A program made the position numbers and the translations under genes. Under the pieces are notes generated by a model, which saw only the letters and a program-made list of their open reading frames with translations, searched no databases and had not been told where the DNA came from. Source: Euglena gracilis (Eukaryota > Euglenida > Euglenophyceae > Euglenales). From it: DNA of 64,000 bases. The stretch covers positions 67,154,452 through 67,218,451 of the forward strand of contig CP154956.1 in NCBI GenBank assembly GCA_039621445.1, written 5' to 3'. Shown piece by piece: positions 30,590 through 40,518 of the stretch; the first letter of the stretch is position 1, and each line of letters opens with the position of its first letter.

Positions 30590-31055
30590 TTGTGTCAGGC
30601 AAATATTACAATCCCAGGAACTTTCGATGTCCAGTATCGACACTAACATAAAAAATCTGGGAAATGTCAGGAGATATGGCTCAGCATTCAGGACACCGGC
30701 GGGCCAATTGCTGCGCAAAGGGGTGCCCCTGCAGGACTGCACAGTCCACAACATGGCCGAGGCCATCCTTGATCTTGCAACCCGGGGTCCATGGGGTCTT
30801 CCACCAGGCGGGTTGTGGATAGGTCCACCAGCCGGGTTTCTGGCATTTCATATTCGAAAAAAAAGGCGGAACCCAGTGCCGAACTCAACCATTGTAGACA
30901 TTTCTTGTTTGGTTGCACTCGCTCTTTCCGCAAGGAACAACTGCAGCTTCTCCCATTATACTCTGGGCAGGGTGGCTGGCCAGATTAAAAAATTTATCCG
31001 GGGTGGTTGGTTGGCTGACGCCTGCGGGGCATTCTCCTGGTGGAAGTCAATGTGC
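30570..31055 (+). pseudogene. truncated tyrosine recombinase of the second DIRS copy
   Basis: LLDCVRQILQSQELS and NVRRYGSAFRTPAGQLLRKG align with the N-terminal core-binding part of the 22-kb recombinase. From about 30780 the similarity stops, although the frame stays open to 31061. The catalytic boxes are absent. Confidence 0.65.
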
Positions 31056-31897
31056 ATGTGATGTGCACATTCCGCGGGGACTGTATGGGGTTGTAATATG
31101 GCCCGAAGCCGGTCTTTCCAATTCGTTCCGTGGTTTCCCGCGACAATTTCGGCAGACCCCAGCGACCTTTTGGTCCTGTTTGTTGAACAACTGCAAAATT
31201 ATTTTTTCCCGGTCGCTCGTTTCCCAGAGGAAAGGTAATCTTACCCCTGCTTCTTCAGCTGCCAGGCTCATCGCACCGTCGTCGACTTGCCACCCACGGG
31301 CCATTCCCGTGGGGCGGTAATCGTCAAGCTTGAGGTTGCTGTACAGCTCCTTGTACATTTTGTGCAAGGTTACGTACTCCTCCAGGAGCTTCTGGGCGGA
31401 AGGCGCACTGCACCATCCGCAGTCCGCCAGAATGCTCCGTGAAGGCAGTTGACGCACAGCCGTGGCACGTTCTCGCCATCGTGCTGCGTGCGGCTTTAAT
31501 TTTGCTTGTGCTCCGACTGCCATCGCATTTGGCGCGTACCAAGGCAACACAGTTGGGGATGTATACGTCCTTGTGGAACTATTTCTGTTCCACCGGATTG
31601 TACGCGTGGAAGAAGAGGTAATACCAAATCAGGTGCACTGTTGTATGATGTGTGGCAGACTGTGCAGAGCCAGAGAAAAAGGGTCTTCTGTGTTGTCGAT
31701 AATGAATTCATCGCCGAAGTGTTGCGCCAGAAGTCGTGGTTACCGGGCATTGTAATGATGCCAGGTCACGCTCTGGTCGAGAGACCGTTTCCGGCCTTGA
31801 CAGAACAGTGGCTCCATCGATCGATTGAGACACTGATCCTTCTTAATCCTGTACTCAATCGCCCTGTACCCCTCTTTCAGGCTAGGGGCCTTGGCTT
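31056..31897 (-). pseudogene. aORF2 relic (zinc-binding accessory protein), oldest copy
   Basis: LFLWLCTVCHTSYNSAPDL, TCHGCASTAFTEHSGG with MVQCAF, and GVRLPFLWETSDREKIILQL occur in order in broken minus-strand frames. They match LCTVCH, ICGDCLLTW / FCVNC and RLPLLFNDDDWKRVIYPLF of the aORF2 copy at 44857-46212. The C-terminal end is lost at the junction with the DIRS copy at 31055. Divergence is much greater than between the other two copies, so this is an older relative. Confidence 0.65.
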
Positions 31898-33634
31898 CTC
31901 CTGAGTGACTACTTTCCAGTCAATGAGAACGGCGTCCTCCTTAGTGGCCTCAGGCGTGGAGGCACGGGGTTTTCCCTGCCCCTCTGGCTGAGGTTCTGGT
32001 TGTGGGCTTTTCCCATAGCCGCACGAAGACACGTGTGTGTATACATGTCCCGGGGTTGATCCCCGAGAAGAGGATGCAGCACCTTGGGTCCCAGCACCAC
32101 CACCGCCTTCCGGTGAAGGCAGGACACCGGATTTCGGTGGGCGTCTGCATGGTACTGCGCCAGGCTTCGATTTAGCCGTGGCCTTGGGCTTTCCGTTTTC
32201 CGGAGGGTCCGAGGGTCGTTCGGTCGGCGTCACGTCTGATTCCCCAGGTGCGTGGTGACGCGCTGGTGCGGGTCTTTTCTTCTACACCGAGCGGCGTTGT
32301 CCCTCTTCAGTGGTTCCCAGGGCTGTGAGTCGCCCAACACACTCCTTCGCAGGTTCTTTGCATTTTCCAGGGGTAGCCGCGGGGAATGGTGTGGGTGAAT
32401 TGTACCTGGCGTGGTTTTTGCCTGTTTTTGCCTGCAGTGGAGGCATGGACGTCCGTTCCACCTGTTTCTCATGAGCCGGTGTCCTGCTGCCTTGACGCTT
32501 CAGTGCTGTTATAGTGGCTGTCCACTGAGGGGTTGGTTTATCCCGTGACTCTGTTTGTGCTACCAGTTCCGGCACAGGTTTTTCCTGTACCGGCACGGCC
32601 TTTTTGTCTCCACTGTGACTGCTGTGCTCTCGCCTTCTGTCCGCTCCACTTCCGGCACTGACGGCGGCGGCGCCCGTACGTCGGTGGGCGGTCGTGTACT
32701 TGGTGGATTATGTTAACTGATTGCAGTAGTGTCTCTACGAGGTACTCAAGAAGCAGCAAGCTCTTACATAGCTGAGGCAGAAACCGCTCAACCGGGGGAA
32801 GAAACCCCCGACACTGCAGCAACGGTGCATGATGAACCTCACCCTACCGGCTCCGGCTCTTCAGGCGAAACAAGGTCGTCAGCTGGCTCCGCTGTTGACA
32901 GGGTTTCACCGGTAACAGGGAGCTTGAGGTGTAATACCTCAGGCGGGTACCGTGACGTTCTCCTGCGGGTTTTCCCGCGGGTGGGTTTGTAGACCTGTGG
33001 TACTCAGTGAACTTGGAAAACTTGGAATGGGTGTTTTCTCACCTGCCCGTGAATCTGGACGCCGGGCAGTTATCGCCACAGTGTCCAGCGTCACGACTGA
33101 TGACGGGCTACGGGTATCGTGTGCCGGTGGTTACGCAGGCGCATGTTCATCCTCAGCCATTGGAACCGTCTCTTCCACCTGCTCTGCTTCCTGAGTGGAT
33201 TCGGTTGAGTATAGTTCTGCTGCAGAACGCGGGTCATACTCGGTCCTGTAGCATTCCAGTGCATCCTCCAGGCAGTAAACCACTTATACTTTCACTGCTT
33301 TTAGAGTTTGGCTATTGGGGTGGCCACGACCCTGTCACCCAGCTTCCAGGCAGAGGTTCCGGCTCCCCTTCGTCCCCACATGAAAAAGATTTCCCATCGC
33401 TTTCGTTGCATCCAATCAATTTGATTGTCGCTTTCTTCTCCCAGAAAGGGGGGCAACGGTAGGGCATACCTAGGCGGATTCGCCTCTTGATGTGCAAAGT
33501 AGGGTACAAAATCGTCCGAAAGCAGGATTTTTCCGAATTGGGTATGCAAGTGGTCCCCCATGGCGATTTCGGCAACTAGCCAGTCCAGTCGCAGGTTCAT
33601 GCTGTGTTTGTCCGGATCGTTTGATCTGGCCTCA
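31898..33634 (-). pseudogene. aORF1 relic: C-terminal core and Pro/Thr-rich tail, cut by an LTR element
   Basis: Near 33300-33560 the minus strand gives FGKILLSDDFVPYF and LPLPPFLGEE, aligning with FGETLRREDFAPFF and AIPILDWLPR of aORF1 at about 43560-43680. Downstream (32.0-32.8 kb) are Pro/Thr/Lys-rich frames matching the low-complexity tail. The sequence stops exactly at the 5' LTR (33635) and resumes beyond the 3' LTR at 47027. Confidence 0.6.
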
Positions 33635-34066
33635 TGTGTACCAGGCAGCCATTATTCCATGGCACTGTGTACCAGATACATTGGGCTACGGCCTACAATC
33701 TGGCTACGGCCGGGCTGTACACAGTGGCATGGTTAAACCATAACACAAAGAGAGAATCTCAGAGCTAGCGAAAGCTTAGCGAAAGTAACTGGTTCCTAAT
33801 TCAAGGTTATTGGGTTTGGTAGTTTGCAATTCTCTTTTAGAATTCTGAGGGCGAAGTCCCATTTGAATACAAGTTTTATTTCTTTCTTTTACAAAGCTCG
33901 AAAGAGCAAAAGTCACTTTCATATAAGGGACTGCGGTCCCACCAATTCTTCTGCTTGTGTGCTTTGCGTTCAAAAGTGGAAAAGGGAAGCAAATTTTATT
34001 GTTACTCCCCCCACGGGCTTTTCGGGAGGGAAGCATAAGTAGAAAAGCCGGGGTGGGACGTACACT
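33635..34066 (+). repeat. 5' LTR
   Basis: It runs from TGTGTACCAGGCAGCC to GGGACGTACACT. Hairpin-forming GGGCTACGGCCTAC and TGGCTACGGCCGGG lie near its start, and GGGACTGCGGTCCC in the middle. The terminus ACACT rather than CA is inferred from the target duplication, the adjacent primer site, and three other copies sharing it. No promoter element was recognised with confidence. Confidence 0.93.
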
Positions 34067-34081
34067 TGGTAGCAGAATAGG
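34067..34081 (+). promoter_or_regulatory. primer binding site
   Basis: TGGTAGCAGAATAGG starts directly after the LTR. TGG is the complement of a tRNA CCA end, and the next bases resemble the initiator-Met primer site TGGTATCAGA with one difference in ten. It would prime minus-strand DNA synthesis. Confidence 0.7.
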
Positions 34082-34209
34082 TTTAACGGTCGAACGACCA
34101 AAGAAACACCCAAAAAGAGGCGCCTAAGCACGGGCGAGGTGTCTCAGGGGCACAAGTGGCTACGGATGCATCACAAAGCCTCTGAGCCCCCACCTTTGCT
34201 TATATTTTA

Positions 34210-37181
34210 ATGTGTTTTAGCACAAATTTTTACAATTTTTACAATTTTTACGATTTTCACAAAAATTTTCCCAATTTTTTATCAGAAATGCAAAGCGCAC
34301 ATGCGCAGACTGGAAACGCACGTATTAACTATGCTTTGTTAATAGGTTCGATTCGTGGACTGCGGAATGCAGACGAAGTCGCTACGGCGACAGGAAATTT
34401 TTCCTTACAAGGGGCGGATGCCCAAGTCGCTTTAGCGACAGAAAATTTTTATCCACAAGGGGCGGATGCCCAAGCCGCTTCTGCGGTGGAAAATTTTTCC
34501 ATACAAGGGGCGGACGCCCAAGACGCTTCGGCGGTACCCCCCCCACAACTGGGTTTTAGAACCCAAACCGCATTAGCGGTACCCCCCCATACAGCAAGCC
34601 GCTTCGGCGGTGCCCCCCCCCTCCAAGGGTCTTCGGACCCAAGCCGCTTCGGCGGTGCCCCCCCCCCCTCCAAGGGTCTTCGGACCCAAGCCGCTTCGGC
34701 GGTGCCCCCACCCCTCCAAGGGTCTTCGGACCCAAGCCGCTTCGGCGGTGCCCCCCCCCCTCCAAGGGTCTTCGGACCCAAGCCGCTTCGGCGGTGCCCC
34801 CCCCCCCCAAGGGTCTTCGGACCCAAGCCGCTTCGGCGGTGCCCCCCCCCCTCCAAGGGTCTTCGGACCCAGGCCGCTTCGGCGGTGCCCCCCCCCCTCC
34901 AAGGGTCTTCGGACCCAAGCCGCTTCGGCGGTGCCCCCCCCCCTCCAAGGGTCTTCGGACCCAAGCCGCTTCGGCGGTGCCCCCCCCCTCCAAGGGTCTA
35001 CGGACCCAACCCGCATTCGCGGACGCACCGTTAAAACCGCCGCATTTGCGGAAAAACATACCCCTACAATGGGTCTACGGCCCTCCTCCGCTTCTGCGGA
35101 GTCTGACTCACAAGTGGGCAGAATGCCCGAACGGGACTGGCAATTAGTGCCTTTTGGCACCCAATTGCCAACAGAGCCCCCCCCTTACGAGGACGGGTTG
35201 GAAACACCTTGCTTTTTCCAACCCCCCAGGCCCTACCACCGGTAAGCCCCATTCGGGACTTGCCCCCCCCCCACAATTGGGAGGAATCCCAGAACTACCT
35301 TGGTCCGCTGAAGTGCGGTTGGTGGTCCCGGACACTGCCGGTGTCATTGTTCCTATGGACAATGACCCCGAGGAACACCGGGATTCGTTCTCCAGTAATA
35401 CCGTTGAGCGCGTAGTCGCAAATTTACCGGAGAACCACCCACTACAACAGCAATTTCGACACATCGAAGCATGTGTCCGAAATTGCGCTAAAACACTGAA
35501 CCAAGTCCTACAATTTGATGAAGACAGTCACAAGGCCGTTTTCGGCAAGCTGGACTTCCTTTGGCAATACATCCAAGAATTTGGACAATTTTGCCAAAAG
35601 ATTTTTAACTCCACTACAATGGACCTCCAGAACCTCCACCAAGGTTTTGACGCTTTTTTTGCGCGAAACCTTGGTGCAAAACTTCCAACAGGTACAAGAG
35701 ACCTTCCAAACCGCGGAATCGCGGAATAACGCAAAATTTTCACATTTACAACAAAATCTACAACAATTGTTCACACAACTGGAAAACTTTTCTTATACAA
35801 TGCAAGAAATGCAGTCCCGCCTACAACAACGGGATAAAGCGCCTACGGGTGCGGAACTTGGCTCATATGTCTCATGTGAGCACTTCTCAACTTTGTCCAA
35901 TGTTGTACAACAGTCCCAAGAACGCATTTTGCGTTTGGGTGATGAAAACGCGAGTTTTCATCAACATTTTGCACAAATACGCGAAAACTATGTACAAAGA
36001 GCTTTTGCTCAACAACAAGAAGAGCGGAGTGCTCGTTTGCAACAAACTTCCTGCAAATGCGGTGAAGTTTCCCACAATTTGACCACATTGCACACTCAAA
36101 TGGCGGAAATCGCGCATCGGCAAGATTTCTTCCATGAAAAGTGGCAAAACGACATACAAAAACTTGAAACTGCTTCCAATACGCTACAAACCGCTACGGC
36201 GGAACTCCAATCCCGCGATGCGGTCATTCTTAGCTTACAAACCGCGAATGCGGAACTTCAAGACCGAGAACGGTCATAAATACCATCCAAACTGCGAATG
36301 CGGACCTCCAAATTGCGTTTGCAGACCTGAAAACCGCTTTTGCGGAAGTTTCGGGACTACAAACTGCAATTGGGGACTTACAACGCTGCTTTGCGGAAAC
36401 TTACTCAAAAAATCCCAGTATGGGAGCATTACGATCCACTGTAACCGATTTGCACAATCAGTTACAAGCGGATGTGAACAAAATCGAATCCGCGTTTGCG
36501 GATTTGCACAAACGGTGCAACGGTATTCGAAACTCAATTCCGGATATCACCGGCATTGAAACCGCACTTGCGGATTTGAATGCACAACACAAAACCTTAC
36601 AATCCACCACTTCCCATTTACAAAAACGCATACAAACACTTTCTACAAGGGTCTCCGGACTCCAACCGTCCTCGGATGGACAAACGGTTCACGAAGTCGA
36701 ACTACCCCTTGATTTTCGCACATTTTACGACCAAATGCGTGCGAAAAATGAGGAAAACTTACAAGAATTTTGTGAAACCTTGATGAGGACCGAAAATTCG
36801 GTCACCCAACAAGTTCTCACACTAAAACAACAAATTTCGATGATGGAGAACCGACTTTCTACAATGGTGGATAACAAAACCGCTGAAAATGCGGTAGGGG
36901 TACCCCAACCCACGTTGGGTACCACAACCCCACAAACCGAGAATCGTTTGAACGCCCTTACAACCGCAATGGAAACTTTGGTTAAGCGGGTCCAATTCTT
37001 GGACACCACTTTCCCAAAGCTTTCAGCGGATTTTGACTCCATTGTTGACAAACTACCACTTTTGGATGAGTTACCCTCATACCGCAAACGTATTAAGCGT
37101 TTGCAGGGTGATGTTGAACGAATTTCGGACCTTTTCCAAGTGGTTGGTTCATTGGAACAAAGATCCAAGATTTTGCATTGA
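34210..37181 (+). pseudogene. repeat-bearing coiled-coil protein at the gag position
   Basis: Reading from about 34210 through frame changes near 35150, 35680 and 36270 gives one long protein. An N-terminal segment has repeated QGADAQ and AASAV peptides. A Pro-rich tandem array follows (34602-35015), then a long heptad-rich coil (LQTANAELQDRE, IQTANADLQIAFADL) and a C-terminal PLLDELPSYRKRIKRLQ. The element at 53735-61744 encodes the same coil (CRCGENSTEITRF against CKCGEVSHNLTTL; PLLDDMSKHRRRIKRLQ), so the protein is conserved. It has no recognised enzyme domain; a structural gag-like role is inferred from its place directly after the primer site. Confidence 0.7.
34602..35015 (+). repeat. 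46-bp tandem array, two TTCG-loop hairpins per unit
   Basis: About nine units each contain GGGTCTTCGGACCC (stem GGGTC/GACCC) and CCGCTTCGGCGG (stem CCGC/GCGG), separated by a C run and CTCCAA. Both loops are TTCG, the most stable RNA tetraloop. The last unit has TACG. The array is translated in the surrounding frame as Pro-rich peptides with AASAV or LRRC. Confidence 0.95.
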
Positions 37182-38005
37182 GTTTGGATGAGATTCATGC
37201 AAAATCCCGCAACCCCCCGCACTTTGCCCCTGAAAACCATGTTTTCGGTGGTCAAAATGAAACTTCCAGCTCACAACGCGCTTTTCGCGCATCAACCGAA
37301 GCATCTTCGGATGCCCGACATCCAACTCGCGAGTTTGTGCATCAAATTCGCGATTCGTTGGATGCCAATCCTTCCAAAAGCGCAGTATGCGCACCCTTAC
37401 AAGCATCTTCGGATGCGCATGCCCTACAAGCATCCACGGATGTACATGGTCATGAACATGCCTACAATCGCGATTACAATCGCCCGTTTATACCACAACT
37501 TAAGATTCCCCCCCCTAAGGGTGAATCTTCGGATGAACCGGTTTTTACCACAAAAACTGCGAATCCTCCGGTTTTAGAACAAGAAATTCGCGAATCGGGA
37601 CTGATTTGCGGTATGAGCCATACCCCTACCCCGGGTTTTGGACATGGATCGCGAATGAGATACACGGAATTTACCGCGGTTCCCCGATTTGCGGGTGAAC
37701 AACGGGATTCCTACCCCCCTGGTATGTTGCCACACCCCGAATCGCGGAATCGCGACCCTTTACAATCCGAATCGCGGAATCGCGAAACACAACCATACAA
37801 TTCGCGGAACTGCGATGTACCAAATACCCATGGTACCTACGGTACCATGAGTACCATTCTGGATGCGCATTCGCGCATCCCACCACAACAACCCTACAAT
37901 AACAATCAAGATGGAAATCGCGATCCACAACGCGATTTCAAAGGTACCATTACAATTGCCAACACGGTAAAACCACAATGGGACGGAGGCAATACAATGG
38001 GATGA
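37178..38005 (+). pseudogene. gag-like region upstream of the deletion
   Basis: The frame holds many GCATCTTCGGATGC-type hairpins and ends in NTVKPQWDGGNTMG then a stop. KVKPQWDGDPTTWKQFW in the minus-strand element (near 58680) matches the last part and leads there into a gag with a zinc knuckle. Here gag is cut at this point and the next recognisable sequence is RNase H. Confidence 0.6.
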
Positions 38006-38045
38006 TACAATGGGATGATACAACAGATACAATGGGATGATACAA
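37990..38045 (+). repeat. GATACAATGG tandem run at the internal deletion junction
   Basis: ATACAATGGGATG occurs three times in 56 bp (one with a CAACAG insert) exactly where gag sequence stops and RNase H starts. It includes the in-frame stop at 38003-38005. Confidence 0.85.
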
Positions 38046-38560
38046 TGCGAGAATCGCTAACGACAAGTAAACAACTGATGTTGGACAACGTTGTACTTGA
38101 CATTGCCGACCCATACAAACCATACGTACTTGAGGTCGACAGCAGCGACTATGCTGTCGGCGGTGTGTTGAGTCAACATAACTCGTCCAATGAACTGCGG
38201 TCTGTAGCATTCTTCAGCAGAAAACTACAAGGTGAAGACGGAAAAGGACAAGTCAAATGGAGCATACGAGAAAAGGAGGGGTATGCCATTGTCCTTATCC
38301 TACAAAAATTCTGAAGTTGGGTCGCCAGTTCACTCGTACAAATACTAGTGTTGACAGGCCATGAGTCTCTCCAACACTGGTACACCGAAAACTTGAACAA
38401 AGCCGTGTCCTCAGTTGGCCGAAGATGCCGTTGGCACGAATTTTTGAGTCAATTCAACTTGGTGGTAGTTTACACACCAGGTCATACTCAAAAAGTCGCT
38501 GACCCACTTTCACGTGCACCCTGGCATTACCCTGGTAACCCTGACGAGGGTGATGCCACG
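38015..38560 (+). pseudogene. Ty3/gypsy-type RNase H
   Basis: PYVLEVDSSDYAVGGVLSQ carries the first catalytic Asp. SVAFFSRKL, WSIREKEGYAIVLILQKF (Glu), then HEFLSQFNLVVVYTPGHTQ and KVADPLSR follow as in the RNase H of Ty3/gypsy pol. An in-frame TGA (38312-38314) sits where related proteins have Arg, consistent with a CGA to TGA change. The reverse transcriptase that should precede it is missing. Confidence 0.88.
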
Positions 38561-39990
38561 TTCCACGGAAGTCGCGAAGCCGACGAATACGCAAGGCGCG
38601 CAGACGCCGCTGACAACCTACTTGACAATTTTCCTGTCTTGCGGATTTGGCGGCGGATGCCGATAGCCCCCGTACGGGGAAAACGACAACGCGGCAGAAT
38701 GCCGGGCCCCCGCCGGGTCACGCGATCCGAATCCCCATCCCCTCTCTTCTTTCGAGAATGGGATTATTCCAAGGATGATTTTTACAATGATGTCGTACAA
38801 AAATTGCGTAATGGTGAATTGGTTGAGAATTATACCTTATCACCTTTACGTGTTATTTTTCGTAATGATACCGGTTACAAGTACTGCATACCCTGTGACT
38901 TGGTTTGATGATGTACTTTTATGTTATCACAACCAAGGTCACCCTGGGGCCCCCAAACTTCTTTCTTTGGTGGGTCGCAGGTACTGTACAACCCTGACCG
39001 AAAAAGATTTGTACAAGCGCTGTTTACAAATTTCGCAACGGTGCCACTTTTGTCAAGCTGTGAAACCGCGCAGAGGTACCCCCCCTGGTACGTTGGACTT
39101 CTTCCCCGTACCACCAGACATTTTTACGTCCCTCTGCATGAATTTTCTGGAACTCGAACCTTGCAAAGGAACAGACGACAAAATTTACGATTACGTTCTT
39201 GTTGTCGTCTGTCGGCTGAGTGGGTACATTGTAGCCATTCCATGCCAGAAAGCAGGGTTGACAGCACACGTTTTGGCACAAATGTTTTTAGAAAAATGCA
39301 TTTGCCTCATAGGTTTACCGAATGAAATCGTGAGTGATCAAGACCATTTGATTTCTTCTCGATTTTTTACAACTCTTTGCGGTTTACTCGGAATTGAGCA
39401 ACATTTTTCTATTATTTATCGTCCAAAAGGAAATGGTCGCGCTGAAGCGGCAGTGAAAGCTGTAGTCAACATGCTACGACTTTCACTGGCCGAATCGCAC
39501 AATGCCTGGCTACAAGTCTTACCCTGGTGTTTATTTTATATTAACACTTTACCGGGGTTGATACTACAATACTCACCGTAGAAGATCGTCTTCGGACGAG
39601 ACCCCCCAGCCATGGGCGACATCCCGTCAGAACGACCCGCTCGTTCTAGCGTGAGTTGCGAAACATGGTTCTCTGAAGTAGAAACCTTGCGCACGGAGGT
39701 GCAAAAGCGCGTAGTCGCTATACACTTACAAAAACAAAAACAATTCTTACAAGATTACAAATCACCTATATACAACCCAGGTGACCGCGTGTGGGTTCGG
39801 AACAGCAGAACCCGCATGCAATCCACGAAGTTGGACCCCCTCTGGATCGGACCATGTGAGATCCTCGATCGGTTGGGTACAAGTGGGCGTTACAAAGTCG
39901 CTTTACCCAACGGGGTTGAGGATGTGCACATGGATGACTTCAAACCGTACCTGACTCCACCAAACGGTAAAGCCATACCCTGTCTCTACT
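38561..39990 (+). pseudogene. integrase (zinc-binding, catalytic and C-terminal domains), catalytic Asp changed
   Basis: After a frame change near 38895, the HHCC domain (CYHNQGHPGAPKLL ... CLQISQRCHFC) leads to the catalytic core. The first core Asp is Asn (CMNFLELEP, codon AAT at 39141-39143). The second Asp (IVSDQD, 39336) and the Glu (GRAEAAV, 39444) are separated by exactly 35 residues. A TAG at 39579-39581 interrupts [11 protein letters not shown], where relatives have an aromatic residue. [17 protein letters not shown] and HMDDFKPYL form the C-terminal domain. With Asn in the triad and two stops, it should be inactive. Confidence 0.9.
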
Positions 39991-40214
39991 TCAAACCACG
40001 GTCAAAACTGCCTGAAACAGATGATTTTGTCGTTGACAAAATCCTCGACCACAAGGTAGACAGGGGTATACATTACTGGAAGGTGAGGTGGAAAGGCTAT
40101 GGTCCCGAAGAGGACTCCTGGGAACCAGCAACTAGTTTTGTTGGTTACATCCAACAAGATTGGAAGCTATGGAACAAACGAAACAACATTGACATTTCTG
40201 TAAATACCTTCTAA
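39991..40214 (+). CDS. chromodomain at the integrase C terminus
   Basis: [18 protein letters not shown] followed by [16 protein letters not shown] is a clear chromodomain, with the aromatic cage residues (Tyr/Trp at HYWKV, Trp in RWKGY, Trp in SWEP) in place. It is in frame with the integrase and ends at 40214. In chromoviruses this module directs integration to modified chromatin. Confidence 0.92.
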
Positions 40215-40518
40215 GGGAGGATATACAAAGCTGTCCAAGATTTTGTCCATAGCATGGACTTTTGACAAAATGTATAATGGGCGGATGCCAAACCATTTTG
40301 TCCCTAGCGAAGGACTTTTCGCTAAAGGACTACGGTCCTATACAACCCATTTTTACACATGGAGCTACAATTTTGATTTTACAATTATTGCAAACATACA
40401 AATATTTTTGTGTCTGTGTACACTTGGTTGCACGCGTACAATGATACCGTACAATGCCTTATTTCTCTGTTTCCCCACAGCTCAGCACTTGCTACTATCT
40501 GCTTTTTTTTTCTTCAAG
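40215..40518 (+). other. spacer with a possible 3' splice site
   Basis: TTTCTCTGTTTCCCCACAG ends at 40480 and has the form of a splice acceptor with polypyrimidine tract. A second T-rich tract ending CTTCAAG lies directly before the ATG at 40519. This suggests aORF1 may be expressed from a spliced mRNA, as retroviral 3' genes are. AGGACTACGGTCCT at 40326-40339 is one of the small hairpins. Confidence 0.4.

Larger units (their letters stand above)
27585..31055 (+). mobile_element. second DIRS copy, plus strand, degenerate and 3'-truncated
   Basis: A diverged 5' terminus (CGGGCTCCGCAC near 27591) leads into gag, RT, RNase H, methyltransferase and the start of a recombinase, in the same order as the 20.8-kb element. 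At least four frame changes interrupt RT-RNase H. The recombinase loses similarity at about 30780, and the sequence joins an unrelated minus-strand element fragment at about 31055. There is no 3' terminus or internal complementary region. Confidence 0.85.

Noticed and set aside
39991-40214. Host chromodomain gene
   Set aside because: It is in frame with integrase and lies between LTRs, so it is the chromovirus module.
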